Assembly: GCF_000308515.1 (NCBI RefSeq)
Contig: NZ_BAFV01000015.1
Location: forward strand, 1-64,000
Length of the DNA stretch: 64,000 nt
Direction of reading: 5' to 3'
Origin: Nocardia carnea NBRC 14403
Lineage (GTDB): Bacteria > Actinomycetota > Actinomycetes > Mycobacteriales > Mycobacteriaceae
In this document: positions 24,097-33,727 of the stretch, piece by piece
Layout: each line of letters opens with the position of its first letter
How positions within the stretch are numbered: position 1 is the first letter of the stretch
Translations under genes and position numbers: made by a program
The notes under the pieces: model-generated
The model's input: the letters and a program-made list of their open reading frames with translations, nothing else
Database searches by the model: none
Told to the model about the DNA's origin: nothing

Positions 24097-27000
24097 ATGG
24101 CTACCGAAGGCTTTGTACGCCGACCCCGTATCGCTCCGCCGCGAGCGCCGGGCGGTGAGGTCGCACTGACGGCGCCACCGGAGGTCCCGCGCGCCATACC
24201 GGCGCCGCTGATGATGAAGATCATGCCGGTGGTCATGGTGATCGCGGTGATCGGCATGATCGCCATGATGGCGATGATGGGCCGCAATATGCTGGCCAAT
24301 CCCTTCATGATGATGTTCCCGATGATGATGATCATGTCGATGGTGGGCATGATGGCCGGTTTCAAGGGCGGCGGTGGTAAACGCGCGGTCGAGCTGAACG
24401 AGGAGCGCAAGGACTACTTCCGCTACCTGGATCAGATCCGTAAGGAAGTGCGCCGCACCGGGGGAAAACAGCTCGAATCCCTCGGCTGGAGTCATCCCGA
24501 ACCTGCCGACCTGCTGTCGCTGGTCGGCACCCGCCGGATGTGGGAGCGCCGTCCCAACGACCCTGACTTCGGGCATGTCCGGGTCGGCCTGGGCAGTCAC
24601 CGGCTGGCCACCAAACTGGCCCGCCCCGAAACCGGGCCACTCGAAGATCTGGAACCCGTTTCCACTGTGGCGCTGCGTCGTTTCGTGCGCACACATTCGG
24701 TGGTGCACCGGCTGCCGACCGCAGTATCGCTGCGCGCCTTCCCGGCCATCAACATCGGTGGCGATCCGGCCGAGGCCCGCACGCTGGTGCGCTCGATGAT
24801 CGTTGAACTGGCGGTCTTCCACGGTCCGGACCATCTGGCCGTCGCGATCGTCTGCAGTGACCCTGACGCCGCCGTCTGGTCGTGGGCGAAATGGCTGCCG
24901 CATCTGCAGCATCCCGTACAGCGCGACGGAATGGGCTCGGTGCGGATGATGTACCAGTCACTCGGCGAACTGGAAACCGCCCTTTCGGCGGAGCTGCTCG
25001 AGCGCGGCCGGTTCATGCGCAATCCGCAACCCACCCAGGGACGCCTGCATCTGGTCGTCGTCATCGACGACGGCTATGTCAGCGGTAACGAGCGGCTGGT
25101 GGCCGAATCGGGCCTGGATTCGGTGACCGTTCTGGACCTCACTGCCCCGGAGGGCGGCCTGGCCGTCCGGCGGGGTCTGCAGCTGGTTTGTTCGGACGGT
25201 GAGGTGTCGGCGAAGAGTGCCGCGGGCGTCGAACGGTTCGCGACCGCGGATTCGATGAGCACCGCCGAGGCAGAGGCGTTTTCCCGGGCGCTCGCGCGGT
25301 ATCGCCTGGCGACGGCGGCACAGATCGTGAGCCTGGGGGAGGGCACCACCGCCGACCCCGGCCTCATGGCGCTCTTGAAGATCTCCAATGCCGCCCAGAT
25401 CGATCCGGCTCGGGTCTGGCGGCCGCGCACCGCCCGCGAACGGTTACGGGTACCGATCGGGATCACTCCCGACGGGACGCCGGTGGAGATCGATATCAAG
25501 GAGTCGGCCGAGAACGGTATGGGCCCGCACGGCCTGTGTATCGGTGCCACCGGCTCGGGAAAATCGGAATTCCTTCGCACCCTTGTGCTTTCGCTGGTGA
25601 CAACGCATTCACCGGATGCACTGAACCTCGTGCTGGTCGACTTCAAGGGCGGCGCGACCTTCCTCGGCCTGGATCCGCTACCCCATGTCGCGGCGGTGAT
25701 CACCAACCTGGAAGACGAACTGTCACTGGTCGACCGGATGAAGGACGCGCTGGCCGGTGAGATGAACCGGCGCCAGGAACTGCTGCGTTCGGCCGGCAAC
25801 TACGCCAATGTCACCGATTACGAGAAGGCGCGCGCCGCGGGCGTCCCCCTCGACCCGTTGCCGGCGCTGTTCGTCGTGGTCGACGAATTCTCCGAACTGC
25901 TCTCGCAGAAACCGGATTTCGCCGAGCTGTTCGTGATGATCGGCCGCCTCGGCCGCTCGCTGCATGTCCATCTGCTGCTGGCTTCGCAGCGGCTCGAGGA
26001 GAACAAACTACGCGGGCTGGAATCGCATCTGTCCTACCGAATCGGGCTGCGCACCTTCTCCGCCAACGAATCCCGCGCGGTACTCGGCATCACCGACGCC
26101 TACCATCTGCCCAGTGTCCCCGGCTCCGGGTACCTGAAGAGTGATGCGTCCGACCCGCTGCGGTTCAACGCCAGCTATGTGTCGGGCTCCTACGAGGCGC
26201 CGCAAGGCACCGCCACCGAGGACGGCAGTCCGGTGGCCCGGCGACGCCCCGGGTTGTTCACCGCCGCGCCCGTCGACGTCCCCGAATCGGCCGCCGGAGA
26301 ACTCGAGCCGGAAGACAGCGCGGCCCCGTTCAACCCGCTGCTCGAACTGCCGCCTCCGCCGTCGCAAGTGGACACAGCGGCCCCGGACGGCGAGGGGGTG
26401 CCCGATTCGCTCCTCGATGTGGTGGTCAAACGGCTCACCGGTCACGGCCGGCCGGCCCACGAGGTCTGGTTGCCGCCGCTGGAGGAATCGCCGACAGTGG
26501 ATATGCTGCTGCCCGAGCCCGATTGGCGGTCGCCGGTGAACCGGCACGGCCAGTTGTGGATGCCGATCGGCGTGATCGATAAACCGTACGAGCAGCGTCG
26601 CGATGTGCTCACCATCAATCTGTCCGGTGCGCTGGGCAATGTCGCGGTGGTCGGCGGTCCGCAATCGGGGAAGTCGACCACTCTGCGCTCCATCATCATG
26701 GCCACCGCAGCCACCCACACCCCCGAACAGGTGCAGATCTACTGCCTGGATTTCGGCGGCGGCAGTATGGCAGGCCTGGTCGGGACTCCTCATATCGGTT
26801 CGGTGGCCGGCCGGCTCGACGGCGACCGGGTACGCCGGACCATCGCGGAACTCACCTCGCTCATGCGCCAGCGCGAGGAGCGGTTCGCCGAGCAGGGCAT
26901 CGAATCGATGGCCGAGTACCGCCGGCGCAAGTTCGTCGCTCTGCAGCAGGGGATAGCCGATCCGTTCCCCGAGGACGCGTTCGGTGACGTTTTCCTCGTG

Positions 27001-28155
27001 ATCGACGGCTGGGCCGCCATCCGCGAAGAATTCGAAACGCTGGAGCCGCAGATCAATGCGATCGCCGGGCAGGGGCTGTCGTTCGGTATCCACCTGTTGG
27101 TCGGTGCCTCGCGCTGGGCCGAGATCCGGCCTGTGGTGAAGGACCAGATCGGTACCCGGATCGAACTACGTCTGGGCGATCCCACCGATTCGGAGATGGG
27201 CCGCCGAGTCGCGCACCAGGTGCCGGTGGGCCGGCCGGGTCGCGGCCTGACCGCCGATCATCTCCATATGCTCATCGCTCTGCCGAGGCTGGACTCCGAC
27301 TCGGATGCGGCAAGTCTCGCCGAAGGGGTGTCGCGGGCGCGGACCGAACTGGCGCAGCTGTACCCGAACCGCCGCGCGCCGCAGGTCCGGATGCTGCCGC
27401 TGAAATTCGAGCGCGCCGAGTTGCTCGAACAGGCACGGGCCCGGGGAATCGAGAGCGGCGCCACGAAGGTCGTGGTCGGGCTCGGGGAGTCCGAATTGCA
27501 GCCGCTGGTCATGGATTTCAATGCCGAGCCGCATTTCATGGCCTTCGCGGATGTCGAAAGCGGTAAGACCACGCTGCTGCGCAATATCGTCATGGGGATC
27601 ACCGAGAACTCGACGACCGAGCAGGCGCGGGTGATCATGATCGACTACCGCCGCACCATGCTCGGCTTGATCGAAGGTGATCAGCTCGCGGGCTATTCGA
27701 CGTCCTCGCAGACCTGTGGTCCGATGATCAAGGAAGTCGCCGGATATCTGGCGAAACGTATTCCCGGCTCGGATATCACGCCGCAGCAGCTGCGCGAGCG
27801 GAGCTGGTGGTCCGGGCCCGAGATCTACATCGTGGTCGACGATTACGATATGGTCGCCGCCGGTAGTGCGAACCCGTTCCAGCCGTTGGTCGAATTCCTT
27901 CCGCAGGCCCGCGATATCGGTATGCATCTCATCGTCGCGCGGCGTATCGGCGGGGTGTCGCGGGCATTGTTCGACCCGATTCTGGGCATCATGAAGAACA
28001 TGTCGGTGGAAACGCTGATCATGAGCGGTTCCAAGGACGAGGGCAAACTCGTCGGCGATGTGCGGCCCACCAAACTTCCACCCGGACGTGGCGTGCTGGT
28101 ATCGCGGAGTCGCGGTATCGAGATGGTGCATATTGCCCACCTGGACCCGATCTGA
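24097..28155 (+). CDS. eccC: T7SS motor ATPase EccC, single chain (locus A)
   Basis: This encodes 1352 residues. Two Met-rich membrane helices (about 28-50 and 60-90) precede three FtsK/SpoIIIE-type ATPase domains: GATGSGKS (K489), GGPQSGKS (K859) and ADVESGKT (K1157). Walker B of domain 1 is LFVVVDEFSE. The single chain differs from ESX-1, where EccCa and EccCb are separate, and matches ESX-3 and ESX-4. EccC recognises Esx signal sequences through its last ATPase domain and drives export. AGAAGGAAT precedes the ATG. It ends the machinery operon, followed by a strong terminator. Confidence 0.93.
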   Translation: MATEGFVRRPRIAPPRAPGGEVALTAPPEVPRAIPAPLMMKIMPVVMVIAVIGMIAMMAMMGRNMLANPFMMMFPMMMIMSMVGMMAGFKGGGGKRAVELNEERKDYFRYLDQIRKEVRRTGGKQLESLGWSHPEPADLLSLVGTRRMWERRPNDPDFGHVRVGLGSHRLATKLARPETGPLEDLEPVSTVALRRFVRTHSVVHRLPTAVSLRAFPAINIGGDPAEARTLVRSMIVELAVFHGPDHLAVAIVCSDPDAAVWSWAKWLPHLQHPVQRDGMGSVRMMYQSLGELETALSAELLERGRFMRNPQPTQGRLHLVVVIDDGYVSGNERLVAESGLDSVTVLDLTAPEGGLAVRRGLQLVCSDGEVSAKSAAGVERFATADSMSTAEAEAFSRALARYRLATAAQIVSLGEGTTADPGLMALLKISNAAQIDPARVWRPRTARERLRVPIGITPDGTPVEIDIKESAENGMGPHGLCIGATGSGKSEFLRTLVLSLVTTHSPDALNLVLVDFKGGATFLGLDPLPHVAAVITNLEDELSLVDRMKDALAGEMNRRQELLRSAGNYANVTDYEKARAAGVPLDPLPALFVVVDEFSELLSQKPDFAELFVMIGRLGRSLHVHLLLASQRLEENKLRGLESHLSYRIGLRTFSANESRAVLGITDAYHLPSVPGSGYLKSDASDPLRFNASYVSGSYEAPQGTATEDGSPVARRRPGLFTAAPVDVPESAAGELEPEDSAAPFNPLLELPPPPSQVDTAAPDGEGVPDSLLDVVVKRLTGHGRPAHEVWLPPLEESPTVDMLLPEPDWRSPVNRHGQLWMPIGVIDKPYEQRRDVLTINLSGALGNVAVVGGPQSGKSTTLRSIIMATAATHTPEQVQIYCLDFGGGSMAGLVGTPHIGSVAGRLDGDRVRRTIAELTSLMRQREERFAEQGIESMAEYRRRKFVALQQGIADPFPEDAFGDVFLVIDGWAAIREEFETLEPQINAIAGQGLSFGIHLLVGASRWAEIRPVVKDQIGTRIELRLGDPTDSEMGRRVAHQVPVGRPGRGLTADHLHMLIALPRLDSDSDAASLAEGVSRARTELAQLYPNRRAPQVRMLPLKFERAELLEQARARGIESGATKVVVGLGESELQPLVMDFNAEPHFMAFADVESGKTTLLRNIVMGITENSTTEQARVIMIDYRRTMLGLIEGDQLAGYSTSSQTCGPMIKEVAGYLAKRIPGSDITPQQLRERSWWSGPEIYIVVDDYDMVAAGSANPFQPLVEFLPQARDIGMHLIVARRIGGVSRALFDPILGIMKNMSVETLIMSGSKDEGKLVGDVRPTKLPPGRGVLVSRSRGIEMVHIAHLDPI

Positions 28156-28187
28156 GCCGATCTTTCGGAAGTACCCGGCGGGTCGTT

Positions 28188-28217
28188 GTCCGGCCGGCGC
28201 CGCGGCGCCGGCCGGAC
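28188..28217. terminator. Bidirectional terminator after eccC
   Basis: A perfect 14-bp, nearly all-GC stem (28188-28201 with 28204-28217) has a minimal 2-base centre. It lies between the convergent eccC (+) and GNAT (-) genes. Confidence 0.65.
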
Positions 28218-28222
28218 AGAGG

Positions 28223-28837
28223 TCAGCCGAAGGCAGGCAGGACGATCGGATATCGCGCCAGTGGTCTCATCCGCAGACGTGCCGAGTGCGCCCCGACGAG
28301 GATGTCGCCGGCCGGCCAGCTGTCGATATGCCGTTCGAACAGCGCGCAGGAAGGGCTCCGGCTGTCCGGCCCGGCGATCCGGGCCAGGTGGAACCCGGCC
28401 CGCCGGTAGTAGGCGTGCAGATCGGAATTGGTGGTCCAGGCATCCAACCGGACCCAGTGGCGGCCGCGGGCCCGGGTGAGGGCGGCGGCATGGGTGAGCA
28501 ATCGGCAGCCGACACCCTGGCCCGCGAAGCGCAGGTCCACGATCAGATAGTGCACGATGAGCGAATCGGCGAGTTCGATCTCGGTCCACAGTTGTTCGTC
28601 GGCGCGGTCGTTCACGGTGATCGTCCCGGCCGGGTCCCCGTTCACCTCCGCGATCCAGGTTTCCCCACCCGTCAGCGCGCGGTCGACGACTTGTGCGAAA
28701 TAGTCGATCGATAGTCCCGAGGCCTCGGTGGACCACTGGTCGGAGCCGCGGGCGGCGAGCCATGAGGCGCGTTGTAGCCGCAGGCGACAGATCAGGTTCA
28801 GATCATCGAGAGCGGCCGGCCGAATCTGCACGGTCAT
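28223..28837 (-). CDS. GNAT-family N-acetyltransferase
   Basis: This encodes 204 residues. VHYLIVDLRFAGQGVGCRLL is the GNAT acetyl-CoA-binding motif A (R/Q-x-x-G-x-G/A), and YYRRAGFHLAR the motif B end. The last 40 residues extend past the GNAT fold. The substrate is unknown; no cue links it to protein, drug or small-molecule acetylation. It follows the GntR regulator by 9 bp on the same strand, so they are probably one transcript and the regulator may control it. It converges on eccC, with the terminator between. Confidence 0.8.
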   Translation of the reverse strand: MTVQIRPAALDDLNLICRLRLQRASWLAARGSDQWSTEASGLSIDYFAQVVDRALTGGETWIAEVNGDPAGTITVNDRADEQLWTEIELADSLIVHYLIVDLRFAGQGVGCRLLTHAAALTRARGRHWVRLDAWTTNSDLHAYYRRAGFHLARIAGPDSRSPSCALFERHIDSWPAGDILVGAHSARLRMRPLARYPIVLPAFG

Positions 28838-28846
28838 GGGCTAGAA

Positions 28847-29647
28847 TCATATCCCGGACCGTTCGGTCTGTTCCAGCACGGCACGAATAACGCCGGTACC
28901 TGCGGAGTCGCCCAGTTCATAGGCCAAACGGTTACTGGCGGCGATAGATCGATGCCGGGTGACCCGGGTGACCCGGTCGTGATTCGCGCCGATACGCACG
29001 TGGTCCAGCAGGACGGTCCCGATGGCGACCCCCAGGACCACCGCCTCCTCGGCATTCGCCGGGCGGGCGACGATGGTATCGCGGTATGCCGTCTCGGCAT
29101 ATCCGCGGTCGGCCAGGCGCCGGGTCGTGCCCTCGGCGATATCGTGCGGCGAATCTATTCCGGTGGCCTCGGCCAGGTCTCGTGGATAGAAGCTCACCTC
29201 CCACGACCACGGCTCGTTGTCCAGGAATTGCACGACCGTACGGGCCAGCACCCAGGAATCCACCGGAATACCGAGCAGTTCGGCGATCTGCTGATCCGCC
29301 GGCTCCATCCGGGCGGTGAATTCCTTGGTCGGGACACGCCCGGCGGCTCGGGCGATCTCTTCGAAAATATCGTGCGACGCGCGCGGCCGATTCGGCCGGA
29401 TGTGGTCGGTCACCACGGATTCCAGAACTTCGCGGCTTCGGACGATCGTGCCGCGAGAGGTAGCCGTATAGACAAGATTTTCGGTGACCAATACCTGGAT
29501 GGCGTTACGTGCCGTGGTCAGTGAAACCTGCATTTGCTCGGCGAGTTCCGAGTGGCTGGGCAGGCGGTCCCCGGGCCCCCACTTACCTGCTCGTATTTCC
29601 TCGCGGAGGTGGTCCGCGATCCGTCGATACGTCGGACCGTCCGCCAT
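28847..29647 (-). CDS. GntR-family regulator, HutC/UTRA subfamily
   Basis: This encodes 266 residues. The N-terminal winged helix includes YRRIADHLREEIRAGKWGPG and LPSHSELAEQMQVSLTTARN, the GntR signature. Residues about 85-260 form a UTRA effector-binding domain. It is a cytosolic dimeric DNA-binding protein responding to an unknown small molecule. The DUF4254 gene starts 127 bp away on the other strand, and the GNAT gene follows on the same strand; either could be a target. The ACGAA/TTCGT half-sites near 29675-29695 are a weak candidate for its operator. Confidence 0.85.
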   Translation of the reverse strand: MADGPTYRRIADHLREEIRAGKWGPGDRLPSHSELAEQMQVSLTTARNAIQVLVTENLVYTATSRGTIVRSREVLESVVTDHIRPNRPRASHDIFEEIARAAGRVPTKEFTARMEPADQQIAELLGIPVDSWVLARTVVQFLDNEPWSWEVSFYPRDLAEATGIDSPHDIAEGTTRRLADRGYAETAYRDTIVARPANAEEAVVLGVAIGTVLLDHVRIGANHDRVTRVTRHRSIAASNRLAYELGDSAGTGVIRAVLEQTERSGI

Positions 29648-29714
29648 CGTGCTCCTCGGGTGGTCTCCAGGTAACGAAGTGTACGCTTTTCGTGTCGGGG
29701 GTGGCCGTTATCGC

Positions 29715-29742
29715 TTGACAGTCGACTTTCGCGGTTTATTGT
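29715..29742 (+). promoter_or_regulatory. Sigma-70/SigA-type promoter for the DUF4254 gene
   Basis: A perfect -35 (TTGACA, 29715-29720), a 16-bp spacer and a -10 of TATTGT (29737-29742) are followed by the gene at 29774. This is the best consensus promoter I saw in the window. Confidence 0.6.
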
Positions 29743-29773
29743 AATCAACGTACTGACCCGGTGTTGTGCGGCG

Positions 29774-30319
29774 ATGAACGGCGAGGCAACCGTGACAGGT
29801 TCGGATACAACAGTCGTAATGGCTCTTCCCAGCGCCCAGCGAGGCGCTGATCCTTTGGCGCAGAAGGGGACTGCCGGTCCACTGCCCAATTCCGACCTAC
29901 TGGTGCGCGCTGCGCGCGGGCACCGGGTGGTCGGTGGGCAGCTGCTCTGGTACGCCCGCGATCTCGCCGTCCTCCACGAGCGCAGACTGGTGGGGCGCGG
30001 CGGGTCGATCGTCACCGACCCCGACAGGCTGGTCGAGATCGATCGGCGGCGGATGGAATTGGTGCTGGCGATCGACGATTGGGTGGGACGCAACGTTCCA
30101 CAGCATCGACTCGGCGTCACCCTGCACACCGAGACCGTCGGCGCGATCATCGACCGGCTCGCGGAATCGGCAGTCCGCGCGCACCACGCGTTGATGACCC
30201 TGGACGCCGATGACGAACTCCTGCACGGCGCCTGGCATCACCTGGCCGAACTGGCCGACGCCTACGACGCACTGGTGGGGGATGTCCTGGCCGGGCGTCG
30301 CCGACTGCCGGAGTGGTGA
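29774..30319 (+). CDS. DUF4254-family protein
   Basis: This encodes 181 residues, cytosolic and mostly helical. LHERRLVGRGG, DPDRLVEIDRRRMELVLAID, DDWVGRNVP, HTETVGAIIDRLAE and the C-terminal AWHHLAELADAYDALVGDV match my memory of DUF4254 proteins, widespread and uncharacterised in Nocardia and mycobacteria. The first 40 residues are variable. It has its own strong promoter, is divergent from the GntR gene, and is followed by a long non-coding stretch. Its function is unknown. Confidence 0.7.
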   Translation: MNGEATVTGSDTTVVMALPSAQRGADPLAQKGTAGPLPNSDLLVRAARGHRVVGGQLLWYARDLAVLHERRLVGRGGSIVTDPDRLVEIDRRRMELVLAIDDWVGRNVPQHRLGVTLHTETVGAIIDRLAESAVRAHHALMTLDADDELLHGAWHHLAELADAYDALVGDVLAGRRRLPEW

Positions 30320-30895
30320 GCTCGCCGCCGAGCCTCGCAGGTGCTGCCCGGCGACAGGGTTCCCGTAAGCGCCGAGCGGAGCGGCCGACCGGGTGGCGAG
30401 CATGGGCATGCACCGAGTGCGTGCTCGCCACCTACGGCCCATCCGCGCGGATGCCGTGGGCGTGAGTTGTTTGGCTGCTCCCTCGGTGACCGTCAGGTTG
30501 GGGGCGTCCCAGGCGAGACACCGAGCGCCGGTCGCAGCGCTACTCGGTGGTGCAGGTCGGCCGCCGGGTGAATCGTGCGTGGCGGGTAGCCGCGAAGTCG
30601 CGGTGCCGGCGAGATGGAGTTATGGCACCGACCGGACCGACTCCCGTCGGCGAGTGGCTCGCCGACGGGTCCGGGCCTGAGGTGGTCACCCAGCGCATCT
30701 TGCGCGAAGTACAAGTACTCGCACCGTGATGGCCCCGGCGCCCCAGGGCACGCCCATCGACCGCGCACATCGGTCGCACGTGGGGATTGCTGTGCACCAC
30801 CCGCGCGAACGCGAACCTCGAAGAACCACCGCCGGACGAGCTACCTGTCCGCCGGTGGGCGGCGACCGATGGGCAACCCGAATCCAGGACCCGGT
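30320..30895. other. 576-bp region with hairpins, no clear gene
   Basis: This lies between the DUF4254 gene and the end of the EspI-like gene. It contains a perfect 12-bp stem with a TGG loop (30643-30654 with 30658-30669) and a looser 7-bp repeat near 30380-30415. A 35-codon frame at 30622-30729 has a weak GGAG site and high third-position GC. The 12-bp stem falls inside that frame, which may create it by chance. I treat the frame as unproven. Confidence 0.35.
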
Positions 30896-33727
30896 TCAGC
30901 CGGCGTGATGCGGGCCGTAGCTGCGGCCGAAATCGTCGGCCACGGTGGCCGCGAGTTCCACGTACGCGCGCTTGGTTTCCTTCTTCAACCGGGGCAGATC
31001 GATCTCCGCGCCCTCGGACATATGCGGGTCGAACGGGATCATATGCACAGCCCGGCAGCGGGACAGGAAGTACTGCCGCAGCTGCTGGACGTCGATATTC
31101 GGGGTGCCGTCGCGCGGTGAATTGATCACCACCACCGCGTTCTGCACCAGATGGTGGTAGCCGTGCAACGACAGCCAGTCCAGTGTGGCCGAGGCACTCT
31201 GCGCGCCGTCGATCGCGGTCGGGGAGATCAGCACCAGCGAATGCGCCAGTTGGAGCACGCCCGCCATCGCCGAATGCATCAGGCCGGTCCCGCAGTCGGT
31301 GAGGATGATGTTGTAGAACCGCTGCAGGATACGGGCGACCGCGCGGTACTCGTCCTCGTTGAACGCCTCCGAGGCGGCCGGATCCCGTTCGCTGGCCAGT
31401 ACTTCGAGCCGGCTGGTGGCCTGTGACGTATGCCGGCGCACATCCGAATAGCGCTGGATGGCCGGGTCGAGCAGCAGATCGCGGACGGTGGACCGGGTCT
31501 GCAGCGGCACCCGCTGCGACAGCGTGCCGAAGTCTGGGTTGGCGTCCACCGCGATGACGCGGTCGCCGCGGATGGAAGCGAAGGTCGAACCCAAGCCGAT
31601 GGTGGTGGTGGTCTTACCGACACCGCCCTTCAGCGAGAGCACCGCGATCCGGTAGTCGCCACGGACCGGCTGGCGGATCCGCGCCACCAGCTCCAGCATC
31701 CGCCGCTCTTCGGCGGACATCCCCGGATTGATCTTCCCACCGGAGGCGTGGTGCACGACCTTGCGCCAGCCGCTGCCGGCCGGTTTCTTGGCGCGCCGTA
31801 CCGAAACATTGTCCAGGGCGGGTCCATTGGGGCCGAACTGCTGCGGCGGGTTCTGCGGAGTCTGCGGGTTCTGCCACTGGCCACCCTGCGGCCCCTGCTG
31901 TTGCCAGGCTCCCGGCCCGGCCTGCTGCGGCGGTCCGGGATCAGCCGGCGGCGCCTGGTTCTGCCACTGCTGGGCGGGCGGCTGATTCGGCTGCTGATGC
32001 GGGCCGGGGGCGGGATGGCCCGTGGGCGGGCCACCGTGCTGGGCCGGCATACCGGGCGGCGCACTTGCCGGGCCCGGCTGCTGCGGGATGGAGTGCTGCG
32101 CACCCGATGGCCAGTTCGTGGATTGTTCCGGCGCTTGCCATTGGGGACCCGGCGCGTTCAGCGGCCGGGGCGCGGGTGCGCTCTCCGGTGCCTGCCACTG
32201 CGGCGCATCCGTAGCGGGTGTCGGCGCGCTCGAGTGGTCGACCACGGGGGGAGACTCCGGTGCCTGAGCGAACTGCCCGGCCGGGTAATTATCGGACACT
32301 GGTGCGCCGCTGGACCGTGGGCCGAACTCCGGCGCGCTACCGTCGCCGGCCGAATCGGGCCGGTTCGCGATCGGGTGTGCACCGCTGCCGTGTGGGCTCG
32401 GCGTGCCGTGGGCCTGTTCGGGCTGGTTCGCAATCGGATGTGTTCCGCTGCCGTGCGGGCCCGGCGCGCTGTGAGGCGGAACGGCCCGGCTCGAGACCGA
32501 GGATGCGCCACTGCCGTGTGGGACCGATCCGCTGTCGGCCGAATCGGGTTGGTCGGCGATCGGGTGCGCGCCGCTACTGGGGGCAGTCGGAGCGCCGTCC
32601 GGCGAGTAGGGCTGCTGCGGCCCGGGGGTGACCGGCAGATCGACCGGGGCCTCGGCGGCCATATCCGTCTGCGCCGATTCCGTGTCCGGCGGGGGCGGCA
32701 GATCGGGGAGCCGGCGCAGTGGTTGCTGCGCTACCGGTGTGTCGCCGGTCGGAGGCGGATCGGGTAGCGGTGGCGGCGGGGGCCGGAAATCGCCGGCGCC
32801 GGTCGTGGGTGCGCCCGCCGACCGGTTCTGGGTGGGTGTGCTCGCGGAATCGTCCGATGGCGCCGGGTGGGGTGGGATCGGATGATGCGGCCGTAGCCGG
32901 TCGAACTCGGGAGCGGGTTGGCTCGGGTTGCGTACCGGTAGGCCGGTCCGGTCCGACTCCGGGGCCTGGAAGTCCGTCGGCGCGGCGGATGCGCCGAAAC
33001 CGGAATCGGCAGCCGAGGTGCTCGGCCGGTCCGGCCCGGGTGCCTGCGGTGGCGCCGGCGTATCGGCCGGCGGGGCCGCCGCGGCGAACTGCTGCTGAGG
33101 CGGTGGTGCCGGTGGGAGACCCGTACCGTTCGGCGGCTGTTGACCGCCGGGGCCCCATTGCGGGCCCGAACCCCATGCCGGTTGTCCGTCCGGGGCCTGT
33201 GTCAGCGGCGCCTGCTCGGGTGGACCGGGGATAGTCGGCGGGGCCACCGGGGGATGCTGTGCCGGGGGCGCGCTCGGACCGGCCTGCGGGAACGCGTCCG
33301 GAGACGGGCCGGGCTGCGTGGGCCCATCCGCGGTGTGCGGATCGGTGGAGGGCTGCGGAACCTGCTGCGTAGACCACTGCGCGGTACCTTCGGCCCAGTT
33401 GTTGCGCTGCGACGGCCGGGGCCCGTTGTTGTTCGGTAGCAGCTCGCCGACGCGTTCTTCGAGTGAGGGCTCTGGCTTGTTCTTGTTGCGGAACCAGCCC
33501 TTGCCCTTTTTCTTGTCACCCTCGGAATCGGATCGGTCGTCGCCGCGTCCGCGCCGGTTGAAGAAGCCGTTGGCCGGTTCCGGAGTCTCCGGGATGAACT
33601 CGTCCTGCGGGAGATTCTCGACCGGTGGCGGCTCGTAGTTCCGGAAGTTCGTCTGCCCGACCCCGGTGACCTCGGTATCGGCCAGCCATGGCGGCAGCAT
33701 GGGCAGGCCGTCGTTGCTGCCGCTCAC
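30896..33727 (-). CDS. EspI-like Pro-rich MinD/ParA ATPase
   Basis: This encodes 943 residues from GTG 33727 (GGAGG upstream). Residues about 60-640 are disordered, rich in Pro, Gln, Ser, Gly, with three repeats of GSGxHPIANxP around 32340-32580. The C-terminal domain is a deviant-Walker P-loop ATPase: KGGVGKTTTT (K705), then VIAVDANPDFGTLSQ. This layout matches ESX-1 EspI (Rv3876), a long Pro-rich protein with a MinD-like ATPase that regulates secretion according to ATP level in mycobacteria. The EspI link is by architecture. It lies between locus A and the ribosomal cluster, on the opposite strand from infA. Confidence 0.75.
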   Translation of the reverse strand: MSGSNDGLPMLPPWLADTEVTGVGQTNFRNYEPPPVENLPQDEFIPETPEPANGFFNRRGRGDDRSDSEGDKKKGKGWFRNKNKPEPSLEERVGELLPNNNGPRPSQRNNWAEGTAQWSTQQVPQPSTDPHTADGPTQPGPSPDAFPQAGPSAPPAQHPPVAPPTIPGPPEQAPLTQAPDGQPAWGSGPQWGPGGQQPPNGTGLPPAPPPQQQFAAAAPPADTPAPPQAPGPDRPSTSAADSGFGASAAPTDFQAPESDRTGLPVRNPSQPAPEFDRLRPHHPIPPHPAPSDDSASTPTQNRSAGAPTTGAGDFRPPPPPLPDPPPTGDTPVAQQPLRRLPDLPPPPDTESAQTDMAAEAPVDLPVTPGPQQPYSPDGAPTAPSSGAHPIADQPDSADSGSVPHGSGASSVSSRAVPPHSAPGPHGSGTHPIANQPEQAHGTPSPHGSGAHPIANRPDSAGDGSAPEFGPRSSGAPVSDNYPAGQFAQAPESPPVVDHSSAPTPATDAPQWQAPESAPAPRPLNAPGPQWQAPEQSTNWPSGAQHSIPQQPGPASAPPGMPAQHGGPPTGHPAPGPHQQPNQPPAQQWQNQAPPADPGPPQQAGPGAWQQQGPQGGQWQNPQTPQNPPQQFGPNGPALDNVSVRRAKKPAGSGWRKVVHHASGGKINPGMSAEERRMLELVARIRQPVRGDYRIAVLSLKGGVGKTTTTIGLGSTFASIRGDRVIAVDANPDFGTLSQRVPLQTRSTVRDLLLDPAIQRYSDVRRHTSQATSRLEVLASERDPAASEAFNEDEYRAVARILQRFYNIILTDCGTGLMHSAMAGVLQLAHSLVLISPTAIDGAQSASATLDWLSLHGYHHLVQNAVVVINSPRDGTPNIDVQQLRQYFLSRCRAVHMIPFDPHMSEGAEIDLPRLKKETKRAYVELAATVADDFGRSYGPHHAG

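Noticed and set aside
30622..30729. 35-codon frame in the gap before the EspI-like gene
   Set aside because: Not listed as a gene because the ribosome site is weak and a perfect hairpin inside it could explain the base composition; kept as a finding only.
31430..32767. 445-codon frame opposite the EspI-like gene
   Set aside because: It mirrors the Pro/Gln-rich region of the EspI-like protein as Leu/Arg-rich low complexity and has no domain or ribosome site support.
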